64,000 nt of DNA, from the NCBI GenBank assembly GCA_947501475.1, contig CANMWA010000002.1, forward strand, positions 186,001 to 250,000, written 5' to 3'. Of this stretch, positions 44,037 through 53,775 are shown piece by piece. Numbering within the stretch: position 1 is the stretch's first letter; every line of letters begins with the position of its first letter. A model generated the notes under the pieces. The model was not told the origin of the DNA and ran no database searches. It saw only the letters and a program-made list of their open reading frames with translations. The stretch is from an uncultured Aquimarina sp. (lineage in GTDB: Bacteria > Bacteroidota > Bacteroidia > Flavobacteriales > Flavobacteriaceae). The position numbers and the translations under genes are program-made.

Positions 44037-46487
44037 CTATAATTTCTTAGCGTTTTTAACCTTGCTATTTGTTATTGCCAGTTTTAAAACATCTTCCATA
44101 TCTTTTACATAATGAAATTTAAGTCCTTTAAGATATTCGGCTTTGATTTCATCGATATCACGTCTATTATCTTCGCATAATAATATTTCTTTTATATGTG
44201 CTCGTTTTGCAGCAAGAATTTTTTCTTTAATTCCTCCAACAGGTAATACTTTACCTCTTAAAGTTATTTCTCCTGTCATCGCCAAGCTTTTTTTCACTTT
44301 ACGTTGTGTAAATAATGATACTAATGATGTAAGCATCGTAACTCCTGCACTTGGTCCATCTTTAGGTGTGGCACCTTCTGGAACATGAATATGTACATTA
44401 TACTTATCAAAAATATCTGGGTTAATCCCTAACTCATCTGCATTGGCTTTGATATACTCCATAGCTATGGTTGCAGATTCTTTCATCACCTTACCTAAGT
44501 TTCCTGTGATGGTCAAAGTACCTTTCCCTTTAGAAAGAATTGACTCTATAAATAAAATATCTCCTCCAACACTAGTCCAAGCTAATCCTGTAACAACTCC
44601 AGCTACTTCATTATTTTCATATTTATCGCGTTCTAATCGTGGAGCTCCTAATACTTCAATAATATCTTCATTGCTAATTTTTACATTATATTCCTCCTCC
44701 ATTGCAATATTTTTGGCAGCATAACGAACCATTTTAGCGATTTGTTTTTCTAGTCCTCTTACACCAGATTCTCTTGTGTATCCTTCTACTATTTTTTCTA
44801 GTTGTGCTTTTCCTATTTTTATATGAGACTTGTTTAAACCATGTTCTTCAAGTTGTTTAGGAAGTAAATGTTGTTTAGCTATCTCTACTTTTTCTTCTAT
44901 CGTATATCCGGTTACATTTATGATCTCCATTCGATCTCGCAGTGCAGGTTGTATGGTTCCTAAACTATTTGATGTTGCAATGAACATTACTTTAGAGAGA
45001 TCAAATCCCATTTCTAAGAAATTATCATGAAACTCAGAATTTTGTTCTGGGTCTAACACCTCTAACAAAGCCGATGATGGATCTCCTTGATTACCAACAG
45101 ATAATTTATCGATTTCATCTAATACAAATACAGGGTTACTCGTGCCAGCTTTTTTAAGGCTTTGGATAATTCTACCAGGCATAGCACCGATATAAGTTTT
45201 TCTATGTCCTCTTATTTCGGCTTCATCTCGTAAACCGCCCAAAGATATCCTTACATATTCTCTTCCTAATGCCTCAGCTATAGACTTACCAAGTGAGGTC
45301 TTACCTACTCCAGGAGGGCCATATAAACATAAAATTGGAGATTTCATGTCATTGCGAAGTTTTAACACCGCCAAATATTCAATAATACGTCGTTTTACTT
45401 CATCTAGACCATAATGGTCTTTATCTAGTATTTTTTTTGCTCGTTTAAGATCAAATTTATCATTACTAAACTCGTTCCATGGTAAATCTAAAAATAAATC
45501 CAAGTAATTGCGCTGTATAGAATACTCTGCCACTTGTGGATTCATACGTTGCATTTTGGCAATTTCTTTATCAAAATGCTTTTTAACTTTTTCGTCCCAC
45601 TTTTTATCTTTACTTCGCAAACGCATTTCTTCTAATTCATCTTCATGAGAAACACCACCCAATTCTTCTTGGATTGTTTTCATTTGTTGATGTAAAAAAT
45701 ATTCGCGTTGTTGTTGGCTCATATCATGTTGAACCTTATTTTGAATATCATTTTTAAGCTCTAATTTTTGAAACTCAACGTTCATATATTTCAATGTCGC
45801 TAAAGCTCTATCTTTTAAATCATTAACTTCAAGTAGTTTTTGCTTTTCTTCTACTGGAAGATTTAGGTTAGAAGAAACAAAATTGATCAAAAAAGAATTA
45901 CTCTCTATATTTTTAATCGCAAATGACGCTTCTGAAGGGATCGTAGGACTTTCTTTTATAATTTCTAATGCTAGATCTTTAATCGAATCAATAATCGCAC
46001 TAAACTCCTTATTTTCTTTAGCTGGTCTAGCTTCGGGAACTTCGTTTACTTTTGCTTTTATATAGGGAACTTCTTCAATCAACTCATCAATCATGAATCG
46101 TTTCTTTCCTTGTAAAATCACAGTTGTATTACCATCTGGCATTTTAAGTACTCTTAAAATACGAGCTACTACACCTATTCTATTAATATCTTTCAAAGAT
46201 GGGTTTTCTACACCTTCTTCTTTTTGAGAAACTACACCTATGGTTTTGCTTCCATTATTAGCATCATTAAGAAGTTTGATAGACTTATCTCTTCCTGCTG
46301 TAATTGGTATAACCACACCTGGAAACAATACCGTGTTTCTTAAAGGTAGTATCGACAAAATTTCTGGCAAATCTTCTTTATCTATTTCTTCTTCATCTTC
46401 GGGTGTTAGTAACGGAATTAATTCTGCATCTTCATCTATTCCTTGAAATGACAAACTGTCAAGCGTTGTGAATTTGGTTTTAGCCAT
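44037..46487 (-). CDS. lon: ATP-dependent protease Lon
   Basis: 816 residues. An N-terminal LON domain (about 40-240), coiled coil, AAA+ module with Walker A GPPGVGKT (390-397) and a C-terminal protease with the S713-K756 dyad (DGPSAG and GGIKEK). It degrades misfolded and regulatory proteins. It starts [15 protein letters not shown]; the acidic N-terminal tail of ~40 residues is common in Bacteroidota. An inverted repeat TGTAAAAC/GTTTTACA (46567-46596) lies upstream. Confidence 0.97.
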   Translation of the reverse strand: MAKTKFTTLDSLSFQGIDEDAELIPLLTPEDEEEIDKEDLPEILSILPLRNTVLFPGVVIPITAGRDKSIKLLNDANNGSKTIGVVSQKEEGVENPSLKDINRIGVVARILRVLKMPDGNTTVILQGKKRFMIDELIEEVPYIKAKVNEVPEARPAKENKEFSAIIDSIKDLALEIIKESPTIPSEASFAIKNIESNSFLINFVSSNLNLPVEEKQKLLEVNDLKDRALATLKYMNVEFQKLELKNDIQNKVQHDMSQQQREYFLHQQMKTIQEELGGVSHEDELEEMRLRSKDKKWDEKVKKHFDKEIAKMQRMNPQVAEYSIQRNYLDLFLDLPWNEFSNDKFDLKRAKKILDKDHYGLDEVKRRIIEYLAVLKLRNDMKSPILCLYGPPGVGKTSLGKSIAEALGREYVRISLGGLRDEAEIRGHRKTYIGAMPGRIIQSLKKAGTSNPVFVLDEIDKLSVGNQGDPSSALLEVLDPEQNSEFHDNFLEMGFDLSKVMFIATSNSLGTIQPALRDRMEIINVTGYTIEEKVEIAKQHLLPKQLEEHGLNKSHIKIGKAQLEKIVEGYTRESGVRGLEKQIAKMVRYAAKNIAMEEEYNVKISNEDIIEVLGAPRLERDKYENNEVAGVVTGLAWTSVGGDILFIESILSKGKGTLTITGNLGKVMKESATIAMEYIKANADELGINPDIFDKYNVHIHVPEGATPKDGPSAGVTMLTSLVSLFTQRKVKKSLAMTGEITLRGKVLPVGGIKEKILAAKRAHIKEILLCEDNRRDIDEIKAEYLKGLKFHYVKDMEDVLKLAITNSKVKNAKKL

Positions 46488-46711
46488 AATTATATATCAA
46501 AGTCATTTTGTCATTAACACAAAATAACATTCTTTTTTAAATTGTTATAAACTAGTTGTAAAGCCCTGTAAAACCTGCTAAATAAAAAGTTTTACAAAGC
46601 TTCTTTTATTTACATTTCAATTGTTATGCCAGATCTTTTTAAAAAAAATATTTAAAAACTGTAACAAAACATGTCATTGTATATCTTTATATATAAATAA
46701 ATTATTTTTTT

Positions 46712-47260
46712 TTGTCACTAACCCAACTAAATACAGAGCAATTAATAGCTAAATGTCGCGAGCAAGATCAAAGTGCACAGCTCGAGATTTATAACCGCTA
46801 TTATAAAGCAATGTACAACACAGCATTAAGGATTATAAAAGATCCTACTGAAGCCGAAGATATTATGCAAGAGGCTTTTTTAACAGCTTTTACAAAACTT
46901 TCGATGCTGGAAGGTAATAAAATGTTTGGAGCCTGGTTAAAAAAGATTGTTATTAATTCTAGTCTTACTGCAGTACGCAAAAATAATATGTATAATGAGG
47001 TAGCTCTAGAATCAATAGAATACTCTCTTGCAGATGACACTGGGATTGCAGAAGAAGATTTAACCAATGTAACAGTAAACACAATAGTAAATACACTAAC
47101 TAAACTAAAGAAAAGCTATAGCACTGCATTATCATTACACCTTATAGAAGGGTATGATTATGAAGAAATGAGTGAAATTATGAATATATCATATTCTAAT
47201 TGCCGTACGCTTGTATCGCGCGCAAAAGAAAGCTTACGGAAAAAATTACAATTTGTATGA
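46712..47260 (+). CDS. ECF-type sigma-70 factor
   Basis: 182 residues from a TTG start, with no suitable ATG before region 2. Region 2 reads YNRYYKAMYNTALRIIKDPTEAEDIMQEAFLTAFTKL, and region 4 is YEEMSEIMNISYSNCRTLVSRAKESLRKKL. It is the first gene of a tight operon: it overlaps the next gene by 4 nt (ATGA). It probably responds to envelope or surface conditions, since the following genes encode a membrane protein and two repeat-rich secreted proteins. Confidence 0.93.
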   Translation: MSLTQLNTEQLIAKCREQDQSAQLEIYNRYYKAMYNTALRIIKDPTEAEDIMQEAFLTAFTKLSMLEGNKMFGAWLKKIVINSSLTAVRKNNMYNEVALESIEYSLADDTGIAEEDLTNVTVNTIVNTLTKLKKSYSTALSLHLIEGYDYEEMSEIMNISYSNCRTLVSRAKESLRKKLQFV

Positions 47261-47817
47261 GTACAGATAAAGTAGAAAAGTTATTTAAGAAAATGAAGGA
47301 TCAATTAGACATATACGAACCTTCTGCTAATCATCAAAATCGATTTTTAGAAAAGTTGCAACAACAAAATAAAGTTGTGCAACTGCAACCTAAAAAAAGG
47401 AATTGGTATACGCCTTTGGCTATAGCAGCTTCGATCGCACTTTTGCTTGGGATAACTACCATGACTATGGTTTTTACTCCAGAAGAAAAAGCAGATCTAG
47501 CTAGTGTGTCGCCTAAAATGCAAGAAACTCAAAACTTCTTTACAGCTGCTATTCATCTTCAATTAGAAGAAATTAATAATGCTTCTTCTGAAGAAACTCA
47601 AAAAATAGTATCAGATGCTATGCAACAATTAGAAAAATTAGAATCTGATTATGAGACATTAAAAACTGATCTTGTAACTAGTGGTAATGACAAAAGAGTT
47701 ATTAGTGCTATGATCAAGAATTTTCAGAAACGTGCCAATTTATTAGAAGAGGTGCTAAAAGAAATCAACAACATTAACGAATTTAAATCATTAAAAAATG
47801 AAAACTCTATACTATAA
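47257..47817 (+). CDS. Single-pass membrane protein, possible anti-sigma factor
   Basis: 186 residues from the ATG at 47257, which overlaps the sigma-factor stop by 4 nt; a frame from 47200 lies inside the sigma gene and is rejected. A soluble N-terminus (STDKVEKLFKKMKDQL) is followed by one membrane helix (PLAIAASIALLLGITTMTMVF, about 66-86) and a periplasmic coiled coil. No zinc-binding HxxxCxxC motif, so it is not a classical ZAS anti-sigma factor, but the position suggests that role. Confidence 0.83.
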   Translation: MSTDKVEKLFKKMKDQLDIYEPSANHQNRFLEKLQQQNKVVQLQPKKRNWYTPLAIAASIALLLGITTMTMVFTPEEKADLASVSPKMQETQNFFTAAIHLQLEEINNASSEETQKIVSDAMQQLEKLESDYETLKTDLVTSGNDKRVISAMIKNFQKRANLLEEVLKEINNINEFKSLKNENSIL

Positions 47818-48892
47818 AATATTCATCTTACTATTGTTGCCAGCATTAGTACTTGCTAATAATGGGGATTTGAAAGGAAAGTATACCAAAGAAAAGAAAT
47901 TAAATAAAGAATTTTCGGTAAGTAAAGATGCATTGCTAAAAATACGTAACGACTATGGTAATCTAGATATTACATCCTGGAACGAAGACCGAATTGTTAT
48001 GGAAATTCATATCAAAGTAAGCGGGAACAATGAAGAAAAAGTAATCAAGAGGTTGAATTCAATAGATGTAGAGTTTGATTATACTTCGCAAATGGTTAGT
48101 GCCAAAACTATTTTCAATAAAGAAAATGAATCTTGGTGGAATAAATGGTCTAATGGGTGGAATAACAATACAAATATGAAAATAAACTACACCATAAAAA
48201 TGCCAATAACCAATGCCGTAGACTTAGATAATGATTATGGTAGTATCACTTTAGACAAAATAGAAGGTAATGCCAAGATTAATTGCGATTATGGTCAAAT
48301 TATTTTAGGCGAATTAATGGGTAATGATAATTATATTAATATTGATTACACTAATAACAGTAGTATCAAGTACCTAAAAAACGGAAATATTAATGCTGAT
48401 TATTCTGATCTTGAAGTAGGAAACAGTAATAAAATTAACCTAAATGCAGATTATACACAATCAAAATTTAAATCTGTAAAAAACCTAAACTACAATTGTG
48501 ATTATGGTGGACTTCGCGTAGAGAGTACAGGAAAAATCACTGGAGATTCTGATTATGTAAGTACAAAAATAGGAAGTGTTTCTGAAGCGGTGAATATTAG
48601 TTCGGATTACGGATCTATAGAAGTAAGATCATTACAATCAACGTTTAAAAATGTAACTATCGACAGTGATTATACTCGTGTAGATATTGGTTATGCAGAT
48701 GGTGCAAATTTTGATTTTAGTATCAAAACATCATACGGAGGTATAACAGTAGATGATAGCTGCAATGTTCAAAAAAAATATGTGAAAAGCACTAAAAAAG
48801 ATTACCAAGGATATCGAGGGCAATCTAATACAGGAAATACAGTAAACATCACTTCGAGTTACGGAGGAGTTAAATTAAGAAAAAATCAATAA
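47798..48892 (+). CDS. Secreted DY-repeat surface protein
   Basis: 364 residues with a signal peptide ending near LVLANN. From about residue 50, a DYG/DYT/DYS-type motif recurs about twelve times every ~18-22 residues (NDYGNLDI, NDYGSITL, CDYGQIIL, ADYSDLEV, SDYGSIEV, SSYGGVKL). The regular turn length suggests a beta-solenoid of the DUF4097 (adhesin) kind. Function is probably envelope-surface; unknown in detail. It starts 20 nt inside the upstream gene and is the third gene of the sigma operon. Confidence 0.82.
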   Translation: MKTLYYKIFILLLLPALVLANNGDLKGKYTKEKKLNKEFSVSKDALLKIRNDYGNLDITSWNEDRIVMEIHIKVSGNNEEKVIKRLNSIDVEFDYTSQMVSAKTIFNKENESWWNKWSNGWNNNTNMKINYTIKMPITNAVDLDNDYGSITLDKIEGNAKINCDYGQIILGELMGNDNYINIDYTNNSSIKYLKNGNINADYSDLEVGNSNKINLNADYTQSKFKSVKNLNYNCDYGGLRVESTGKITGDSDYVSTKIGSVSEAVNISSDYGSIEVRSLQSTFKNVTIDSDYTRVDIGYADGANFDFSIKTSYGGITVDDSCNVQKKYVKSTKKDYQGYRGQSNTGNTVNITSSYGGVKLRKNQ

Positions 48893-48914
48893 CACACATT
48901 AATAATTCAATCAA

Positions 48915-49649
48915 ATGAGAACAGCAACATTAATTTTATGTATCGCATTAAGTAGTATAACATCATTACATGCGCAATGGTGGGGTAATGGAAAAAAAAT
49001 CAGCGGTAATGGCAATATGACTACAGTAAACAGAAATACTGCCGAGTATGATCAAATAAAACTAAAAGGAAGCTTAGATGTATCATTAGTGTCTGGTAGC
49101 GAGGGTAAACTAAAAGTCGAAGGAGAAAGTAATCTTATTGACTATGTAATTACCGAAGTTGAAGATGATATTTTAAAAATCTATGTAAAAAAAGGGCATT
49201 ATCTTAAAGTATCAAAAGGAAAAAAACTTATTATTACGGTTCCTTTCAATGACATAAGTAAAGTATCGTTATCTGGATCAGGAGACATTTACAGCAACGA
49301 TGTTATAAAAGCACCAGATTTTAAAACAGGGATTTCTGGGTCTGGAGATGTCAAACTAATTGTTGATGCACAAAACACCGAAGGTTATGTTACAGGAAGT
49401 GGTGATTTAGTACTAACTGGTTCTTCTAACAATTTTGATTGTAAAGTTACTGGATCTGGAGATATCAAGGCGTATGGTCTTAAATCGAATGAAGTGATCG
49501 CTTCTGTAACCGGTTCTGGAGATATACAAGTTACATCTACATCTGCCATAAAAGCTCGTATAACAGGATCAGGAGATATTATGTACAAAGGAAATCCAGA
49601 AAGAGAAGATAAAAAAGTATCAGGATCTGGAGATATTACAAGACAGTAA
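48915..49649 (+). CDS. Head-GIN (DUF2807) secreted protein
   Basis: 244 residues with a signal peptide ending LHAQ. After ~80 residues of the auto-transporter-adhesin-like head domain comes a ladder of seven (S/T)GSGD motifs (SGSGDIYSN, SGSGDVKLI, TGSGDLVLT, TGSGDIKAY, TGSGDIQVT, TGSGDIMYK, SGSGDITRQ), each turn ~16-20 residues. This is the DUF2807 putative beta-helix pattern. It is probably in the envelope. It is the last gene of the operon, followed by a terminator. Confidence 0.85.
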   Translation: MRTATLILCIALSSITSLHAQWWGNGKKISGNGNMTTVNRNTAEYDQIKLKGSLDVSLVSGSEGKLKVEGESNLIDYVITEVEDDILKIYVKKGHYLKVSKGKKLIITVPFNDISKVSLSGSGDIYSNDVIKAPDFKTGISGSGDVKLIVDAQNTEGYVTGSGDLVLTGSSNNFDCKVTGSGDIKAYGLKSNEVIASVTGSGDIQVTSTSAIKARITGSGDIMYKGNPEREDKKVSGSGDITRQ

Positions 49650-49672
49650 TTTAAAAATTAAAGTATCTATAG

Positions 49673-49711
49673 AAAAACTGTTTGCACTCTCAATATGCAA
49701 ACAGTTTTTTT
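49673..49711 (+). terminator. Intrinsic terminator
   Basis: AAAAACTGTTTGCA (49673-49686) pairs perfectly with 49696-49709 around 9 nt, followed by T residues. Confidence 0.88.
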
Positions 49712-49816
49712 TATGTATAATTATGTCTACTTTTACATGTTACAGTTAAAATCTATTCGATTTTACTTAATAATATTTAGTTTTATTTAAAAATTCACCC
49801 CCAAACAATAATTATA

Positions 49817-50554
49817 TTGCTTTTTTTATCAAAGAAGGAAATTCCACTTATTGAGATTATACCTGAAGGTTATGTAGATATTCATTCTCATCTCCTACCA
49901 GGCATAGATGATGGTGTAAAAACTATTTATCAATCAGCATATATACTAGAAGAGTTCCAGAAATTAGGCATAAAAAAGATCATTACTACGCCACATGTTA
50001 TGCAAGAAATCTGGCCAAATTCTTCACAAACAATACTCCAAAAATTAGAAGAATTAAGAAGTATTCTCCCTCCGCTTGGAGTTACAAAAATAAGTTTACA
50101 TGCCAGTGCAGAGTATATGATGGATGATCTATTCTATAAACTCATCAAAGAGAATGACATTTTGCCGTTACACAAAAACTATATTCTTGTTGAAATGTCA
50201 ACTTTTAATGCTCCTATCAATTTAAATGAAATTCTTTTTGAAATTAAATTGGCTGGGTATATTCCTATTTTGGCACATCCAGAAAGGTATTCTTTTTATC
50301 ATGATGACCTAAAAAAATATGATGAATTAAAGGAATCAGGGTTTTTATTTCAACTTAATTTACTGTCGTTATCTGGTTATTACGGTGATAAAGTAAAGTC
50401 TTTTGCAAAAAAAATGATAGAGCAAAATTATATTGATTTTACAGGTACAGATGTACATAACTACCATCAATTAGGGGTGCTACAAAAAGGTTTCCAACCC
50501 AAAATAGCTCAAAAAATCAGTGATTTAATGTCAAACAATATTGTTTTTTCTTAA
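49817..50554 (+). CDS. CpsB-type tyrosine-protein phosphatase
   Basis: 245 residues from a TTG start. The PHP-fold motif DIHSHLLPGIDDGVKT (about 22-37) and the later metal ligands in TPHVM, HASAEY and FTGTDVHNYHQLG match CpsB/CapC/YwqE phosphatases. They dephosphorylate the Wzc-type kinase and so tune capsule length. The convergent wzc-like gene ends 2 bp away (50557), consistent with that role. Confidence 0.88.
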   Translation: MLFLSKKEIPLIEIIPEGYVDIHSHLLPGIDDGVKTIYQSAYILEEFQKLGIKKIITTPHVMQEIWPNSSQTILQKLEELRSILPPLGVTKISLHASAEYMMDDLFYKLIKENDILPLHKNYILVEMSTFNAPINLNEILFEIKLAGYIPILAHPERYSFYHDDLKKYDELKESGFLFQLNLLSLSGYYGDKVKSFAKKMIEQNYIDFTGTDVHNYHQLGVLQKGFQPKIAQKISDLMSNNIVFS

Positions 50555-50556
50555 TT

Positions 50557-52905
50557 CTATTTCTTTTTCCCGTATCCATAACCGTAAGTATATCCAGGTT
50601 GGCTCCCCGCTGCATTAAGTAATACTGCTATATTAGGCAAACGTTTCTCTCTATAGAAATTCTCTGGTACATTTAAGATTCTTTTATCAGAATAGTTCTC
50701 TCTTACTATGTATATACATAAATCAGCAAACTTACCTATTAATAAGGTATCTGCAACCAGACTAACAGGAGCGGTATCAACAACAATATAATCATATATG
50801 TTTTCGAGATGATCAAACATTGATTTTATTCTATCCTGCATCAATAACTCGGCAGGATTTGGAGGAATCGCACCCGATGGAATGTAATCAAATGAATCTT
50901 TGTCTTTGTATATAACATCTTCGGGTTTTAAAGACTTATTCATTATATAGTTTGTAAGTCCTTTTGTGTCTTTTCCGTTAGGAAGTTCTAAAAACTTATG
51001 AAATTTAGGGTCTCTTAAATCTGTCCCCAAATAAACAACACTCTTCCCTGAAATAGATAATGTTTTTGCCAGGTTAGAAGAAATCATCGTTTTACCTTCT
51101 CCAGAGATTGTTGAAGTAACAAAAATAACCTTACCCATAGTTTTATCTGTTCCAGCCATTAAGAAATCTAGATTTGTTCTTAAAATCCTAAAAGCCTCTG
51201 CAACTCCCGATCTATCATTATGAGAAACAACAATTTTGTTTTTATCTTTAGCTTTAACTTTAGGTATAGATCCTATAATTGGCATAGAAAGTACTTTTTC
51301 TATATCTTCTCTAGAGCTTATTTTTACATTTAACAGATCAGATAAATATATGATCATAAAAGGAAGAGCTAATCCTAAAAACAAAGCTCCCATATAAATG
51401 ATCTTCTTATTTGGCGATACTGGATATGAATTTAATGTTGAAGCTTTATCAATTACTCTGGCATTAGATAATGTAATATGGCTAGTGATTTCGGCTTCTT
51501 CTCTTTTTTGCAATAAATAAAGATATAATTGCTCTTTTATTGTTTGTTCTCTCTCAATTACCCTTAGATCTTTTTGCCGAATCGGAGCGTTATATAGTTT
51601 CCCACTAAAATATTGGTCCTGGGTTCTTAAACTTTTTAATCTAATATTGATTGAGCTTCTTAAACTATTTAAACTACCGATAAGTACTTGCCTTAATCCA
51701 TCAATCTGCTGATCAATATTTACTACAACTGGATTTTGATCACTTGAGGTTTTCAATAATCTTTTTCTTTGAAGAATTAACCCATTATATCTAGAGACTG
51801 TAGTAGTAATCGTTGCATCTGAAAATCCAAGATTTGCTGGTACTAAATCATTTCTTCCTTCTTGGCTTAACACAAATCTACGCATAGATTCTATTAAGTT
51901 AAGCTGTGTATTTAATTGTGCAATTTCCTGAACATTTCTCGAATCAATATCAGCGACTCTTTGGGTTTGCGCTTCAACATCATTTGTTAACCCAAATTTG
52001 GATTTATATCCCGCCGCTTCATCATCAACCTCAGAAAGATCTCCTGATATGAGATCTAAGCGTTCATTAATAAAGTCTGCAGTACGTGCTGATATTTGTT
52101 TTTTATTTTCTATCGTAGCCTTAGTATATTCTTCAACAAGGTTATTGATAATATCTTTGGCTTTTTCTTTTACAGGATCATTTAATGATATTTGTACTAT
52201 TGAGGAACTGTTAAGAATCGATAACCTATTTCTATATCCTTCTGCGACAAGTTGTACTGGAGCAATTACTATTTTTATAACCGCATCAATACTTGACTCT
52301 ATATCATCTATACTTGGGGTAATAACAATATCACCAACACTAGGGGTACTAACTGTCTTTCCGAAAGAATGGTCACTTATTTTTTCGCCTTCTTCATTCA
52401 AAAATGAAAAAGAAGTACTTGAATTTATCTTAACATGAAAAACTTTAGATTTTGTCTGTACTATCGAATCATGAGATAAAAAGTTAATTTCAATCAAAGA
52501 TTTAGGATAATTTTCGATTTCTAACACCCTACCTTCAGTAAAATATCGAACATTAAGTTTTAAATTATTAACCACATTAGTAATTAATGTTCTAGATCTT
52601 ATTATTTGAATCTCATTCTCAATTTTATTTTGTGTATCATCAAGCAATCCTAAATCTTTGAATGCAGAAAGCTCAGATTCGCTTATATTTTCTTCTTGAG
52701 AAATAGCTATTGTAGATGATATACTATATTGCGGAAGCGTGTACCGTATCTTAACATAAGCTAATGATAAAAATACAATAGCACTTAGCGCAAACCAATA
52801 CCATTTTTTTAAGTATTTAACAATTTGGTCTCTAAGGTTAAAGCCAAAGCCTGATGAGCTTTCAAAAGCTTTATCGGTTGTAGGTGTAGTGTTATTAGAA
52901 ATCAT
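50557..52905 (-). CDS. Wzc-type polysaccharide co-polymerase / tyrosine autokinase
   Basis: 782 residues. Two membrane helices (about 35-55 and 505-525) flank a long periplasmic coiled-coil domain with the Wzz family pattern. The cytoplasmic kinase has Walker A STISGEGKTMISSNLAK (about 588-604), Walker B-type DYIVVDTAP, and a C-terminal tyrosine cluster YTYGYGYGKKK. It controls chain length and export. The wza-like gene precedes it by 3 bp. Confidence 0.93.
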   Translation of the reverse strand: MISNNTTPTTDKAFESSSGFGFNLRDQIVKYLKKWYWFALSAIVFLSLAYVKIRYTLPQYSISSTIAISQEENISESELSAFKDLGLLDDTQNKIENEIQIIRSRTLITNVVNNLKLNVRYFTEGRVLEIENYPKSLIEINFLSHDSIVQTKSKVFHVKINSSTSFSFLNEEGEKISDHSFGKTVSTPSVGDIVITPSIDDIESSIDAVIKIVIAPVQLVAEGYRNRLSILNSSSIVQISLNDPVKEKAKDIINNLVEEYTKATIENKKQISARTADFINERLDLISGDLSEVDDEAAGYKSKFGLTNDVEAQTQRVADIDSRNVQEIAQLNTQLNLIESMRRFVLSQEGRNDLVPANLGFSDATITTTVSRYNGLILQRKRLLKTSSDQNPVVVNIDQQIDGLRQVLIGSLNSLRSSINIRLKSLRTQDQYFSGKLYNAPIRQKDLRVIEREQTIKEQLYLYLLQKREEAEITSHITLSNARVIDKASTLNSYPVSPNKKIIYMGALFLGLALPFMIIYLSDLLNVKISSREDIEKVLSMPIIGSIPKVKAKDKNKIVVSHNDRSGVAEAFRILRTNLDFLMAGTDKTMGKVIFVTSTISGEGKTMISSNLAKTLSISGKSVVYLGTDLRDPKFHKFLELPNGKDTKGLTNYIMNKSLKPEDVIYKDKDSFDYIPSGAIPPNPAELLMQDRIKSMFDHLENIYDYIVVDTAPVSLVADTLLIGKFADLCIYIVRENYSDKRILNVPENFYREKRLPNIAVLLNAAGSQPGYTYGYGYGKKK

Positions 52906-52908
52906 AAA

Positions 52909-53685
52909 TTATAATCCTGTGATCAGAGCAATTGTAGATATAGCAACCCCTATTACACTAATGATAATACCCAAAGCATTATTACGTGCTTTTGATTGTT
53001 TAACTCTAGACTCATTAGGTTCTACATAAAGAACATCATTTTGGGCTAAATAATATACTGGGGATTCAAAAATAGATTTAGAAGTGAGATCTACACGGTG
53101 ATATGTATTCTCTCCTTGGTTTTCTCTTATAACCATAACATTGGCTCTTTTACCCACAATAGTCATATCGCCTGCCATGCCTAATGCTTCAATTACGGTA
53201 ACTCTTTCGTTTGGTATTGTATATGATCCCGGATTTGACACTTCTCCTATAACTGTAATCTTAAAATTTTTAAGTCTTACACTTACAATCGGATCATTAA
53301 TATAGATTTTTAATTTTTCTTTAATCAGTTCCTTAACTTCTATTCGGGTTAGCCCCGCCAATTTAAGTCTACCTAAAACAGGAAAATCGATATTTCCCTC
53401 TTCATCAATCAAATAGGTAGGCTCACCACCACCAACTACCTCTCCATTTTCACCTGGAGCACCTATAGATGTACCCATAAGGTTAAAAGGTCTTGCTGCA
53501 TCCATATCGGGCGCAGAAATCGATATACTTACTATATCATCTACCTTAAAAATAGGTGTGAAAGAGTTTGTAGATGTGATTTTTTCTAAATTTTCTGAAT
53601 TTTGAAAATAAACTACATCTGTAGGTGTTTTACAAGAAAAAATTGAAATCAATAATAAAAGTAATAACAAAAATCTATGTCGCAT
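52909..53685 (-). CDS. Wza-type polysaccharide export lipoprotein
   Basis: 258 residues. Lipobox LLISIFSC gives Cys at residue 18. The Poly_export domain (VDDIVSISISAPD, about 48-60, and YLIDEEGNIDFPVLGRLKLAG) precedes an SLBB domain (KNFKITVIGEVSNPGSYTIPNERVTVIEALGMAGD). A C-terminal hydrophobic stretch (LGIIISVIGVAISTIALITGL) takes the place of Wza's amphipathic helix. It forms the outer-membrane channel. Confidence 0.93.
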   Translation of the reverse strand: MRHRFLLLLLLLISIFSCKTPTDVVYFQNSENLEKITSTNSFTPIFKVDDIVSISISAPDMDAARPFNLMGTSIGAPGENGEVVGGGEPTYLIDEEGNIDFPVLGRLKLAGLTRIEVKELIKEKLKIYINDPIVSVRLKNFKITVIGEVSNPGSYTIPNERVTVIEALGMAGDMTIVGKRANVMVIRENQGENTYHRVDLTSKSIFESPVYYLAQNDVLYVEPNESRVKQSKARNNALGIIISVIGVAISTIALITGL

Positions 53686-53775
53686 ATTTTATATACTTTT
53701 TAAAGTAAGTCATGGTAATATAAGTCACAAAAATATAACTTTATTTAATTAAGCAATAAAATTTTGTTTTATAAA

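Noticed and set aside
47200..47256. Earlier start for the putative anti-sigma gene
   Set aside because: It would lie within region 4 of the sigma gene; the ATG at 47257 gives the classic 4-nt overlap.
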